Source: a virus
Length of the DNA stretch: 21,128 bases
Virus record (IMG/VR): IMGVR_UViG_3300042553_000256
Coordinates: 1-21,128 of that record
Direction: 5' to 3' (one strand)
Every line of letters starts with the position of its first letter. Position 1 is the first letter of the stretch. Positions 13,939 to 20,942 of the stretch are shown in pieces. The translations under genes and the position numbers were made by a program. The notes under the pieces were generated by a model that was given only the letters and a program-made list of their open reading frames with translations, ran no database searches and was not told the origin of the DNA.

Positions 13939-15679
13939 TCTTATTGTGCGAATGGGAGCTAACGTGAATCCGTTCACGAACGCGCTCAAAAAAGCACAAT
14001 CGATGACGAAGACGTTCAAAGATTCGCTAAGCGACATGCGAACGACAGCGGCGGTGTTTTCAAAGCTTGCTGCGTCGATCAAGGCCGTCAACAATCAAAT
14101 GGATCGACTGGTGCATGTTTCGAAGGGAGCTTTAAACGCGACGCAAAATCTAGCTAAGGCTGAGCACGCCCAAGCTATGAACCGACTTCGTGAGCTGAAG
14201 ATGATTCAGTCCATGCAAGAAAAGCCGCAACGTCGCACATCCATGCTCGACATTGCTGGCGGAATCGGGATTGCGTCGACCGTTCAGGCCGGACTTGGCA
14301 GTATCGTCGAGATGGCAAAAGCGACCGTCAATCTCGCTGCGGACGCCCAGACAGCACAAATTACCTTTGAGGTATTAACTGGCGATGCCGCCAAAGGAGC
14401 AAAGCTTTTCAAGGACATTGAAAAGTTTGCCGCTCGCACATCGTTCGATCTGGCATCTGCAGCCGATGCGACTAAAAGCCTGCTGGCAGCTGGCGTCGCA
14501 GATCAAGACGTGATGGACACGATGCAGTTGCTTGGCGATTTAGCAATGGGAGACGCGGTCAAACTTGGATTCCTGTCGAAGGCATACACGGATGTGATGA
14601 ATAAAGGCAAATTGCAGGGGCAGGAAATTCGCCAGTTTGCAGAAAACGGCGTCGGATTGGTCGGTGCCCTCGCGGCGTCGATGAATAAGACCAATGCTGA
14701 AATTCTTGCAATGTCTGAGGCTGGCGAGATTTCTTTCAACGATATGAGAAAGGCGTTGGAGTCGCTAACAGGTCCGGGTGGCCGTTTCTTCGGCATGATG
14801 TCTCGCATCAACGAGACATTCACCGGGCAGTGGAATTCGCTAGTAGAGAACGTGCAAACGTTTGGTCGCGATCTCGGGGCTTTAGTGTTGCCAAAGCTGA
14901 CGTCACTTGTGTCTGAGGGAAACAAACTGCTGCAGACGTTCAATGAAATGCCGAACAAGGCAAAGTTCATCGGTGATGTGTTCGAAGCATCAATGGACGT
15001 CGCATTTGAGATGATCAAAGACAAATGGGACGACATGCTCAAGTCGATGGTCCACAGGGCTATTAAAATCGATTGGATGAGAATCATCAATCCCGTTGGA
15101 GGGGCTGCAAAAGATGTAGCCGCTGCAATGGGCGAGCGAGAAGGGGCTGCAAATCTCGGGGCAGCGCAACAAAGGCTAAATGGATTGCTGGCAAAGCTAA
15201 AGCCAGCACAAGCACCTATAGAGGCACCGTTTCAATGGCAAGGACCAAGAGAGCCCGGTTTTGCTGCCGGCGTTTTGCGAAACATGAAACCGAAATCTGC
15301 CGACATAGCAACAGCATTGGGGAAGATGTTTACAGCTATTGGAAAAGATCCCATTACGGCCTCAGTCATGAGCGGTGCCAGCGGAATGCTTGACCGTGCA
15401 AAAATTCAGGCAGGTGCAATTGCCGGCACGTTTTCCAATTGGTTTAACTCGCCAGATTGGGACAAAGAAAAGCAGCAATCACATCCACAACTTGCCGGAG
15501 CCATGCAGCAAGGCTCGCAGGAAGCCTACAGCACGTTGGTGCAAAACATGCTGACACGCAGCACTGATCCAATCGTGAAAGCCACACAGGAGCAAACAAA
15601 GCAGTTGGTAAAAGCGTGGACGAAAAAAGCTGTCGGTGAAAAATACGTGGCACTGATGTCGATGCCGGGGGGAATGTAA
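13922..15679 (+). CDS. tape measure protein
   Basis: A 585-residue tail length determinant starting MAFLGDLIVRMG; GGAGG at 13910-13914 lies seven bases upstream, so the TTG at 13904 is not used. Residues about 1-105 are helical and coiled-coil-like. A hydrophobic Gly/Ala segment (MLDIAGGIGIASTVQAGLG, about 106-124) is followed by the conserved tape-measure N-terminal domain pattern: AAKGAKLFKDIEKFAARTSFDL and LLGDLAMG, then KLQGQEIRQFAENG and AEILAMSEAGEISF. The C-terminal 200 residues are helical with low conservation. At the usual rough 0.15 nm per residue the tail would be about 85-90 nm. The stop overlaps the next ATG (TAATG). Confidence 0.93.
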   Translation: MAFLGDLIVRMGANVNPFTNALKKAQSMTKTFKDSLSDMRTTAAVFSKLAASIKAVNNQMDRLVHVSKGALNATQNLAKAEHAQAMNRLRELKMIQSMQEKPQRRTSMLDIAGGIGIASTVQAGLGSIVEMAKATVNLAADAQTAQITFEVLTGDAAKGAKLFKDIEKFAARTSFDLASAADATKSLLAAGVADQDVMDTMQLLGDLAMGDAVKLGFLSKAYTDVMNKGKLQGQEIRQFAENGVGLVGALAASMNKTNAEILAMSEAGEISFNDMRKALESLTGPGGRFFGMMSRINETFTGQWNSLVENVQTFGRDLGALVLPKLTSLVSEGNKLLQTFNEMPNKAKFIGDVFEASMDVAFEMIKDKWDDMLKSMVHRAIKIDWMRIINPVGGAAKDVAAAMGEREGAANLGAAQQRLNGLLAKLKPAQAPIEAPFQWQGPREPGFAAGVLRNMKPKSADIATALGKMFTAIGKDPITASVMSGASGMLDRAKIQAGAIAGTFSNWFNSPDWDKEKQQSHPQLAGAMQQGSQEAYSTLVQNMLTRSTDPIVKATQEQTKQLVKAWTKKAVGEKYVALMSMPGGM

Positions 15680-16524
15680 TGACGGCAACGCTGAAAAAGG
15701 AATTGGCCGAAGGCAGATCAGCTCGCAATAGTCGCGGCGTTCGAACTTATACCCGCGTGTTTTGGGTTGAAACAACGTCAGACAATGACGGCCCGTACAC
15801 GGTCGGATCTGCGTCCGGATTGCCGCTTATTGGGTCAGTACACCCCGACGATTCCGGAGCATGGTGCACCGATCTTGAGGTCCAAAATACTAACCCCTGG
15901 AAGGGCTGGACGGTCACCGCACAGTATTCCACAGAGCGTGAACTGTCGACAACTCCGACGAGCGATCCAGCGGTCATCACATGGAGTTCTGAGCAGTTTC
16001 AGCGGGTTGCTGCGTTCGATAAAGACGGAAACGCAATCGTCAATTCCGCTGGAGATCCGTTCGATCCACCGAACATGATGGACGATTCCCGCAGAATTGT
16101 AAGTGTCACGAAGAATTTGTCGGCTGTTCCAGTGTGGATTCTGACATATCAGGACGCGGTAAATTCAGATTCGTTCACGGTCGACGGAGTGACGATCGGC
16201 GTCGGGCTCGCAAAAATGCAGAGCGTGACGGTTGGAGAGGAGCAGTCGAGAAACGGCACATCGTTTCGAACAGTGACGTTTATCATGCACCTGCAAAAGT
16301 CAGGTTGGCTGCTCGAACCTCTGGACGCTGGATTTCGCGAAATTGATTACACATTGAGTTCGCTTGTTAACATCGTGAATCCCGGTGATGGAGAACAGCC
16401 ATCGGCTCCGGTTCCGCTGGATGGTACAGGCAGAGCGTTATCCGAACCGTCGACAACAAACTGCGTGTTCCTGTCCTTCAGCGTTTACGAAACTAAAGCA
16501 TTTTCATCCTTGCCGCTGAGCTAA
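15679..16524 (+). CDS. tail protein, possible distal tail component
   Basis: A 281-residue protein, Thr/Ser/Asp-rich and predominantly beta by pattern (RTYTRVFWVETTSD, TVTAQYSTE, SFTVDGVTIGVG, SFRTVTFIMHLQKSGW). No signal peptide, coiled coil or catalytic motif is visible. It starts at TAATG with GGGGGGA upstream, immediately after the tape measure, where siphoviruses usually encode the distal tail (Dit) protein; its length is compatible with a Dit. I do not recognise the family, so the role is from position only. Confidence 0.6.
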   Translation: MTATLKKELAEGRSARNSRGVRTYTRVFWVETTSDNDGPYTVGSASGLPLIGSVHPDDSGAWCTDLEVQNTNPWKGWTVTAQYSTERELSTTPTSDPAVITWSSEQFQRVAAFDKDGNAIVNSAGDPFDPPNMMDDSRRIVSVTKNLSAVPVWILTYQDAVNSDSFTVDGVTIGVGLAKMQSVTVGEEQSRNGTSFRTVTFIMHLQKSGWLLEPLDAGFREIDYTLSSLVNIVNPGDGEQPSAPVPLDGTGRALSEPSTTNCVFLSFSVYETKAFSSLPLS

Positions 16525-16527
16525 TCT

Positions 16528-16962
16528 ATGGACGGCAAAGAAATCGTCGAATGGACAAAAAAAGCGATTGATGAGCAGGGTAAGCTCAATCGCGAAGTTA
16601 TCCGGCGAATGAAAAACGAAGGGCCACATCGAGCCAGATGGCAGCATCGCGGCGGATCCGGCGGCGGTCACACTATCTGGTTCACAATCGATTCCGTTCT
16701 TTGCCCTGAAACAGATTACGTCGCAGAAACCACACTGGTCGTTACGGCAACATGGTACACCGCTGGATGCAACAAGACGCCGCCGGGAGCAAACGATGAC
16801 GGCACATACAATGTCTACGATTTGTGCAACTACCTGAGAGGACTAACGCCGGACGATCTTGAAGGCGGAACAGGCCGCGCGACGTATCACTACCCATTGA
16901 CAGGATACTGCGAACCCAGATGGATCATTGACGACCTTTGCCCACAACCGGAGTGCGCGTAA
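16528..16962 (+). CDS. hypothetical tail-region protein with conserved cysteines
   Basis: A 144-residue protein. The first 30 residues form a charged helix (GKEIVEWTKKAIDEQGKLNREVIRRM). A flexible Gly-rich linker (HRGGSGGGH) follows, then a C-terminal domain with six Cys (in VLCPE, AGCNK, DLCNY, GYCEP, DLCPQ, PECA) and an aromatic strand pattern. The Cys spacing suggests disulfides or metal binding, as in the next, larger Cys-rich protein. No family recognised. It overlaps the next gene by one base (TAATG), and may be an anchoring or adaptor part of the same tail-tip complex. Confidence 0.65.
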   Translation: MDGKEIVEWTKKAIDEQGKLNREVIRRMKNEGPHRARWQHRGGSGGGHTIWFTIDSVLCPETDYVAETTLVVTATWYTAGCNKTPPGANDDGTYNVYDLCNYLRGLTPDDLEGGTGRATYHYPLTGYCEPRWIIDDLCPQPECA

Positions 16963-18230
16963 TGCCTCCACGGTATCTTCGCAGGCCATCGCCAACACGC
17001 CTCAAGCCATGCCAAGAACGCATGGTCGAGACATGCGACATCGAAACGGCTGATGGCTGTTGTGGTGTGATTCCTTGCAAGATCTGCATTGAATGGGAAA
17101 CCTACGACGGTATCTCATACGGCTCAGCGGTATTTGCTGAATCGTCGTGGACCGGAACAGTCGGAGGAATCTCATTTACCGCGTACTGGGAACGTAACGG
17201 ATACGGCGTCTGTGAATTCGTCGTTTTGCTCGATGGCGATGAGGTCTATCGTGCGACCTGCTACGAAGGTGCAAGCTGTCGCAATCCTGCCGGTGAGGTC
17301 GCAGCGTCAATCGGCTACGAAGAAGGCACGTTACGATGGAGCGTGTACGAGCCTCGCGAACTGGCATTGATTGATGATCCGGAAACGGGATGCCGGGACT
17401 TCTTTTGCGGGACGTGTCGGTGTACCTGCGATTGCTTGTGCGTGACCATCACGGAGCCGGATGGAAACATAATCCAAGGTGAACTTTGCACTTCATCATA
17501 CCCGTGCGATCCCCCTGTGTGGGAAGGAACGCTCGGATACTATGATCTGTCGATTGCTCTCGGCAGAGACGAATATACCGCTGACTGCATCATCAGCCTG
17601 ACTGCGAACGACGAGGAGCCGGAGCCAGTATTCGTCACTGGTTGCGCTGACATGTCGGCAAGCGTGACGCTGTATGATGGCACGATAATCAGCGTGGCTT
17701 GTAAGCAATGTGCGTGTGAGCAACCATTGTGCTTCGGATGTTGCCCAGAGGGAATCCCATCAACGCTTTATGTTTCAGGTGGACTTTTAGGGGAAACTAG
17801 ACTAGCACTTGGTTGTGTCGATCGAGATACAGGACTTAGTTGTGATGTCGGCCCATGCGATGACGCCACGTTGAAAACATGGAACGGATCGTTTGTGACT
17901 GGATGGTACGTGATGAATGGCTATGGTTCGCTGTGTACGGTTATTTCCAGATACCGATTCAGAGCGAGACTCAATTTCGCCTGGACTTGCGGTTCAGGAT
18001 ACAACTTGTCCGTGACTGCTGTGGTTGAAGAGAATGATCCGACGTATGACCCAATAACGCTCGGTGACAATTCAACACAGAACGTCAGTGATGGTTGTGG
18101 ACCTTTGTTGAATATCTTCGATAACATCTGTATCGGAAATGGATGGATGCTGACCATTCCTCCCGGTCACTGCGGGGAGATTGTCCCCGGACAGGTTGTT
18201 TGTCCTCAAACTTACATTGTGACATTATGA
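16962..18230 (+). CDS. cysteine-rich modular tail-tip protein
   Basis: A 422-residue protein with 35 Cys. They form three dense clusters (C33-C42; C144-C160 with seven Cys in 17 residues; C247-C261 with six) that separate three beta-rich modules (about 43-143, 160-246 and 265-420). Each module begins with a related turn: SWTGTVGG at 62, VWEGTLGY at 187, TWNGSFVTG at 307. No signal peptide is present, as expected for a virion protein released by lysis. The start at 16962 is fixed by a TAATG overlap; the in-frame ATG at 16938 lies within the upstream gene. The role is probably host-surface binding or tail-tip stability, inferred from position after the tail genes and Cys content. No database family is recognised. 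Confidence 0.75.
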   Translation: MPPRYLRRPSPTRLKPCQERMVETCDIETADGCCGVIPCKICIEWETYDGISYGSAVFAESSWTGTVGGISFTAYWERNGYGVCEFVVLLDGDEVYRATCYEGASCRNPAGEVAASIGYEEGTLRWSVYEPRELALIDDPETGCRDFFCGTCRCTCDCLCVTITEPDGNIIQGELCTSSYPCDPPVWEGTLGYYDLSIALGRDEYTADCIISLTANDEEPEPVFVTGCADMSASVTLYDGTIISVACKQCACEQPLCFGCCPEGIPSTLYVSGGLLGETRLALGCVDRDTGLSCDVGPCDDATLKTWNGSFVTGWYVMNGYGSLCTVISRYRFRARLNFAWTCGSGYNLSVTAVVEENDPTYDPITLGDNSTQNVSDGCGPLLNIFDNICIGNGWMLTIPPGHCGEIVPGQVVCPQTYIVTL

Positions 18231-18241
18231 GGTGCCATGAA

Positions 18242-18391
18242 ATGAAAATGCTTTTCGTCTGTGCTGCTATCGCGGCAATGGCAATCTTTCTCATTGGAAG
18301 AGAAACGCAGTGTTATCAATTAAGATTCCGCGTTCATGCTGATGGCACAGTCTTTGTGGTCCAGAACGGTAATCTTCTCTGCACATTTTAG
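18242..18391 (+). CDS. 49-residue membrane or secreted small protein
   Basis: Starts MKMLFVCAAIAAMAIFLIG: a short basic N-terminus and an approximately 17-residue hydrophobic stretch, a signal anchor or signal peptide. A short beta-like tail (LRFRVHADGTVFVV) follows. GAGGTG at 18229-18234 favours the ATG at 18242; the earlier ATG at 18227 would form an ATGA overlap with the previous gene (54 residues). It lies in the modification/tail-tip cluster. It could be a small inner-membrane protein, for example of the lysis or superinfection-exclusion type; nothing in the sequence decides this. Confidence 0.55.
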   Translation: MKMLFVCAAIAAMAIFLIGRETQCYQLRFRVHADGTVFVVQNGNLLCTF

Positions 18392-18402
18392 GTGATGTGG
18401 AA

Positions 18403-19569
18403 ATGCGGCAGCTTTCAGGTCGAGCGCTGGAAATCGTTTCAGGGCTTTCGGAACTTCCACCGCACATCGTGCAGCAATACCGGGAAAGGCTCGGCGGGGC
18501 GTTCATTTTGCCAGAGGAGCCTGCTGGCATTAATCGAAAGACAGGCCGGGCAGTCAAGACATCATGCAAAAAACCATGCACGACCTGCAAGCAGAAATCA
18601 GCTTTATCCCGCGCGGTCGATCGGGTTGTAAATCTCAAGAACGCGGCGGTCAACTTCCTCGCTGACGGAATGCACGTTGCTACAGAAGAGCAGCAGGCGA
18701 AACGATCCACAATCTGTGCCGATTGCCCCCTGAACAACAACGGATGGTGCGACGATACGAAAGGCGGCTGCGGGTGCAATCTGGCGCTGAAAGTCAAGCC
18801 GCGTTCGTCATACTGCCCGCTCGGAAAGTGGTCGGCGTATCGAGATGATTGCAGGCCGCTGGTGAATCCGACGCGGCATCTGATGTTTCACCTGTATCCT
18901 CTGCGCGGGAAAGAATTCTGCTGGCACTGGCACATCGAGCAAATCAGAAAGCATCAAGACAAGTTCAACGGCAAAATCGTCATCGGCGTGGGCGTCGATT
19001 CGAAAACAGCGACGATTGAAGAAGTGCAGTCGATGTTCGACGGCATTCGCGTAGACCATTGGCTGCGGGCTGAAAATAACAAACTGGCAGAGACACTGAC
19101 ACACGTCGAGATGCTCAGCCAGTTGTTCACCAAAGATCCGAACGCGATAATCTTTCGCGGGCACACAAAAGGCGTTACGCATCAGCGTGATTCGGTGGAG
19201 CAGAAGTGGGCCGAGATAATGTGGGCGGCAAATATGGACCTGCCATCGGTCGAGGATGCTCTGGCAAGTCACGGAACGTGCGGCGTGATGCGGTCGCAGA
19301 CCCCGCTTGTGAAAACAAAGCCAGGGGCGTTCTTCTACGCGGGCTCGTTTTACTGGATGCGGGCCAAAGAGGTTTTTGAGCGTGACTGGACGTGGAAGGA
19401 AAACAATCGTTGGATTTCGGAATACGTGCCTTCGCATTTGTTCGAGTTCGCGGAGTCTGCCTGCATCTTCCACGACATGGTTCCGTCGTCGGTGCTAAAT
19501 CACGGATACTTTGCGGAACATGTTGACGCGGAATGGCTGGCGTGGAAAGCAGCGAGGGGCATTGAATGA
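18403..19569 (+). CDS. Cys-rich domain fused to a glycosyltransferase-like domain
   Basis: A 388-residue protein. AGGTGA at 18390-18395 fixes the ATG at 18403, rather than GTG at 18397. Residues about 55-145 hold nine Cys: C55, C59 and C62, then C105/C108, C116, C123/C125 and C138, ending SYCPLGKW, a pattern resembling zinc- or iron-binding Cys domains. Residues about 155-365 begin HLMFHLYPLRG and include KIVIGVGVDSKT, the HTKG motif (254-257) and FFYAGSFYWMRA. This arrangement resembles glycosyltransferases linked to polysaccharide synthesis. I would call it glycosyltransferase-like, not proven; no DxD motif is obvious. The stop overlaps the next glycosyltransferase ATG. Confidence 0.6.
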   Translation: MRQLSGRALEIVSGLSELPPHIVQQYRERLGGAFILPEEPAGINRKTGRAVKTSCKKPCTTCKQKSALSRAVDRVVNLKNAAVNFLADGMHVATEEQQAKRSTICADCPLNNNGWCDDTKGGCGCNLALKVKPRSSYCPLGKWSAYRDDCRPLVNPTRHLMFHLYPLRGKEFCWHWHIEQIRKHQDKFNGKIVIGVGVDSKTATIEEVQSMFDGIRVDHWLRAENNKLAETLTHVEMLSQLFTKDPNAIIFRGHTKGVTHQRDSVEQKWAEIMWAANMDLPSVEDALASHGTCGVMRSQTPLVKTKPGAFFYAGSFYWMRAKEVFERDWTWKENNRWISEYVPSHLFEFAESACIFHDMVPSSVLNHGYFAEHVDAEWLAWKAARGIE

Positions 19570-20243
19570 TTCCGGTCTATGTCAACACGTTTAACAGGCT
19601 GACAACAACACGCAAACTCTGCGAACAAATCGCAGCACTCGACAACGCTTTTCCGGTCATCATTGACAATGCGAGCACATGGGAGCCTTTGCTAGACTGG
19701 TATCAGCATTGCCCATTTGAGGTAATTCGACTGACAGAAAACTACGGCCATCACGCTCCTTGGCGGGTCGGATTAGTCAACAGTCCCAACGCTGGCTTTT
19801 ACTGCGTCACTGACTGCGATCTGGACCTGCAAGGCGTTCCGGCCGATCTCATTGAAGTGCTGCGAATTCCACTTAACTGGACGCGACGCTATGTAATTAA
19901 ATCAGGCGTTGCACTCCGCATTGACGATTTGCCCCCATTTCAAACGCAGGTCAAGGAATGGGAGTCACGGTTTTGGCGGAATCGCATCGGTGGCGACTAT
20001 TACGCAGCTCCAATTGATACGACGCTGGCAATGTATAGGGCACAAACACCGCATCGACTCGCAATGAAGGTAGCTGGAGTTCGTGCGGTTCGTGTTGGCG
20101 GCCGGTACACGGCTCGCCACGTTCCCTGGTATCTCGACCTGACGAATCTGGACGCAGAGAACCAGAACTACTTCGCGACGGCCAATAGTTCCAACTCGTG
20201 GCGGCCTGATGGCGATAAGCTGGTGTCAAGGTTCTGTGGTTGA
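19566..20243 (+). CDS. GT2-like glycosyltransferase
   Basis: A 225-residue GT-A-type protein starting MIPVYVNTFNR, the usual first strand and nucleotide-binding loop. VIIDNAST at 31-38, IRLTENYGHHAPWR at 54-67 and VTDCDLDL at 81-88 follow, giving a DxD-type metal site (D83, D85). The C-terminal part has GGDYYAAPIDTTLAMYRA and a His-containing HVPWYLDL segment, plausible acceptor-side elements. Short but complete for GT2 enzymes. It overlaps the Cys-rich gene by four bases (ATGA) and ends the late operon before a large hairpin. It could build a glycan on tail proteins or on host wall components; the target is not visible. Confidence 0.75.
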   Translation: MIPVYVNTFNRLTTTRKLCEQIAALDNAFPVIIDNASTWEPLLDWYQHCPFEVIRLTENYGHHAPWRVGLVNSPNAGFYCVTDCDLDLQGVPADLIEVLRIPLNWTRRYVIKSGVALRIDDLPPFQTQVKEWESRFWRNRIGGDYYAAPIDTTLAMYRAQTPHRLAMKVAGVRAVRVGGRYTARHVPWYLDLTNLDAENQNYFATANSSNSWRPDGDKLVSRFCG

Positions 20244-20272
20244 AATCATAGTTACGGCCCCGGCGTCATGAA

Positions 20273-20337
20273 CCGGACCAACGCAGTCTGGGAAGGGCTA
20301 TCCTCGATCGGGGGTAGCTCGCTGCGTTTCCGGATTT
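20273..20337 (+). terminator. long terminator-like hairpin after the late operon
   Basis: CCGGA (20273-20277) pairs with TCCGG (20329-20333). AACGCAG (20280-20286) pairs with CTGCGTT (20322-20328), with a two-base bulge. GGGCTATCC (20295-20303) pairs with GGGGTAGCTC-side bases 20312-20320 including G-T pairs, around a CGATCG loop. A short T run (20335-20338) follows. It begins 30 bases after the last glycosyltransferase stop. Its size and internal loops also fit a structured RNA. Confidence 0.6.
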
Positions 20338-20361
20338 TCAAAAAATCTTTGAAACACTCTA

Positions 20362-20390
20362 TTGCATAGCGTACGCACGGACGATATAAA
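20362..20390 (+). promoter_or_regulatory. promoter candidate for the downstream small-gene unit
   Basis: TTGCAT at 20362-20367 and TATAAA at 20385-20390 are separated by 17 bases. The spacer contains the palindrome GCGTACGC (20369-20376), a possible operator. Copies of ACGCA recur at 20373, 20403, 20408 and 20415. It lies in the only sizeable gap (20244-20435), just after the terminator, and 45 bases before the next gene. Confidence 0.5.
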
Positions 20391-20435
20391 TAACCAAGTC
20401 GAACGCAACGCAACACGCAAACAAGGGGATGAACG

Positions 20436-20630
20436 ATGGTCACAATCAAGCGACAGGCAGCTCCAGAGCTTCGCGGTTATCCAAAGAACGGAAACGTAGA
20501 CACGCAAGCAATGGCGTATCGGTGGCTTGTGTTCAACAATGCAAAGCTTGTTGGAAGTTTTACAAGGCTGAAAGACGCGAAGGGATTAGCATTGGAGTTC
20601 GGATTCACAAGGCCGATCATTTCACGATAG
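20436..20630 (+). CDS. 64-residue protein of unknown function
   Basis: Starts MVTIKRQAAPELRG with AAGGGG at about 20423-20428, seven bases upstream. The protein is basic with a compact aromatic middle (AYRWLVFNNAKLVGSF) and a final amphipathic helix-turn (RLKDAKGLALEFGFT). It is the first gene after the predicted promoter and is followed directly by a strong terminator, so it may form its own transcription unit. An alternative ORF in another frame from ATG 20429 runs through the terminator and is rejected. No family recognised. Confidence 0.6.
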   Translation: MVTIKRQAAPELRGYPKNGNVDTQAMAYRWLVFNNAKLVGSFTRLKDAKGLALEFGFTRPIISR

Positions 20631-20652
20631 GTCAGGCAAGCCCGATAGAACC

Positions 20653-20692
20653 GAAGCGGCTGGACGGGACACAGGTCAGCCGCTTCATTTTT
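20653..20692 (+). terminator. perfect Rho-independent terminator
   Basis: GAAGCGGCTG at 20653-20662 pairs perfectly with CAGCCGCTTC at 20677-20686, followed by ATTTTT (five T at 20688-20692). It lies 22 bases after the stop of the small gene and only 11 bases before the HTH gene start, so the latter depends on readthrough or an unseen promoter. Confidence 0.9.
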
Positions 20693-20703
20693 AGAAAGTA
20701 GCA

Positions 20704-20919
20704 ATGAACCCCCTTCAATCCACAATCGCCACCCGTGCCGAATCCATCGGACTATCATCCTACGAGATTTCCAAGCGTTGCAACGGCAGCCCAAACAAGG
20801 AAGCGGTGCGGCGATACCTGACAGGCCGGGCTGATCTTGGGTCGTCGTACGTGGCGAAAATCTGCGAAGTGCTGGGGCTGGAGTTGCGTGTAAAGCGGGC
20901 GATAACGAAGAAGAAATAA
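20704..20919 (+). CDS. XRE-like helix-turn-helix DNA-binding protein
   Basis: A 71-residue protein with the lambda Cro/C1-type layout: first helix IATRAESIG, helix-turn-helix SSYEISKRCNGSPNKEAVRRYLTGR, and closing helix SSYVAKICEVLGLEL, then a basic tail. It probably represses or activates phage promoters, perhaps the candidate at 20362-20390 with its GCGTACGC palindrome; that target is inference. The ribosome site is weak (AGAAAG at about 20693-20698). A strong terminator lies just upstream, which fits low expression. Similar small XRE proteins occur both as phage regulators and as antitoxins; no toxin partner is visible here. Confidence 0.78.
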   Translation: MNPLQSTIATRAESIGLSSYEISKRCNGSPNKEAVRRYLTGRADLGSSYVAKICEVLGLELRVKRAITKKK

Positions 20920-20942
20920 TGTGATTTGTAACCGGAGGTTTT

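Noticed and set aside
20373-20419. ACGCA copies as replication-origin iterons
   Set aside because: Five bases is too short and the spacing is irregular. No initiator gene or AT-rich unwinding region is nearby.
20429-20701. 90-codon + strand ORF overlapping the 64-residue gene
   Set aside because: It is in a different frame, reads through the perfect terminator at 20653-20692, and has the composition of a shadow frame. The ORF at 20436 has the better-spaced ribosome site and ends before the terminator.
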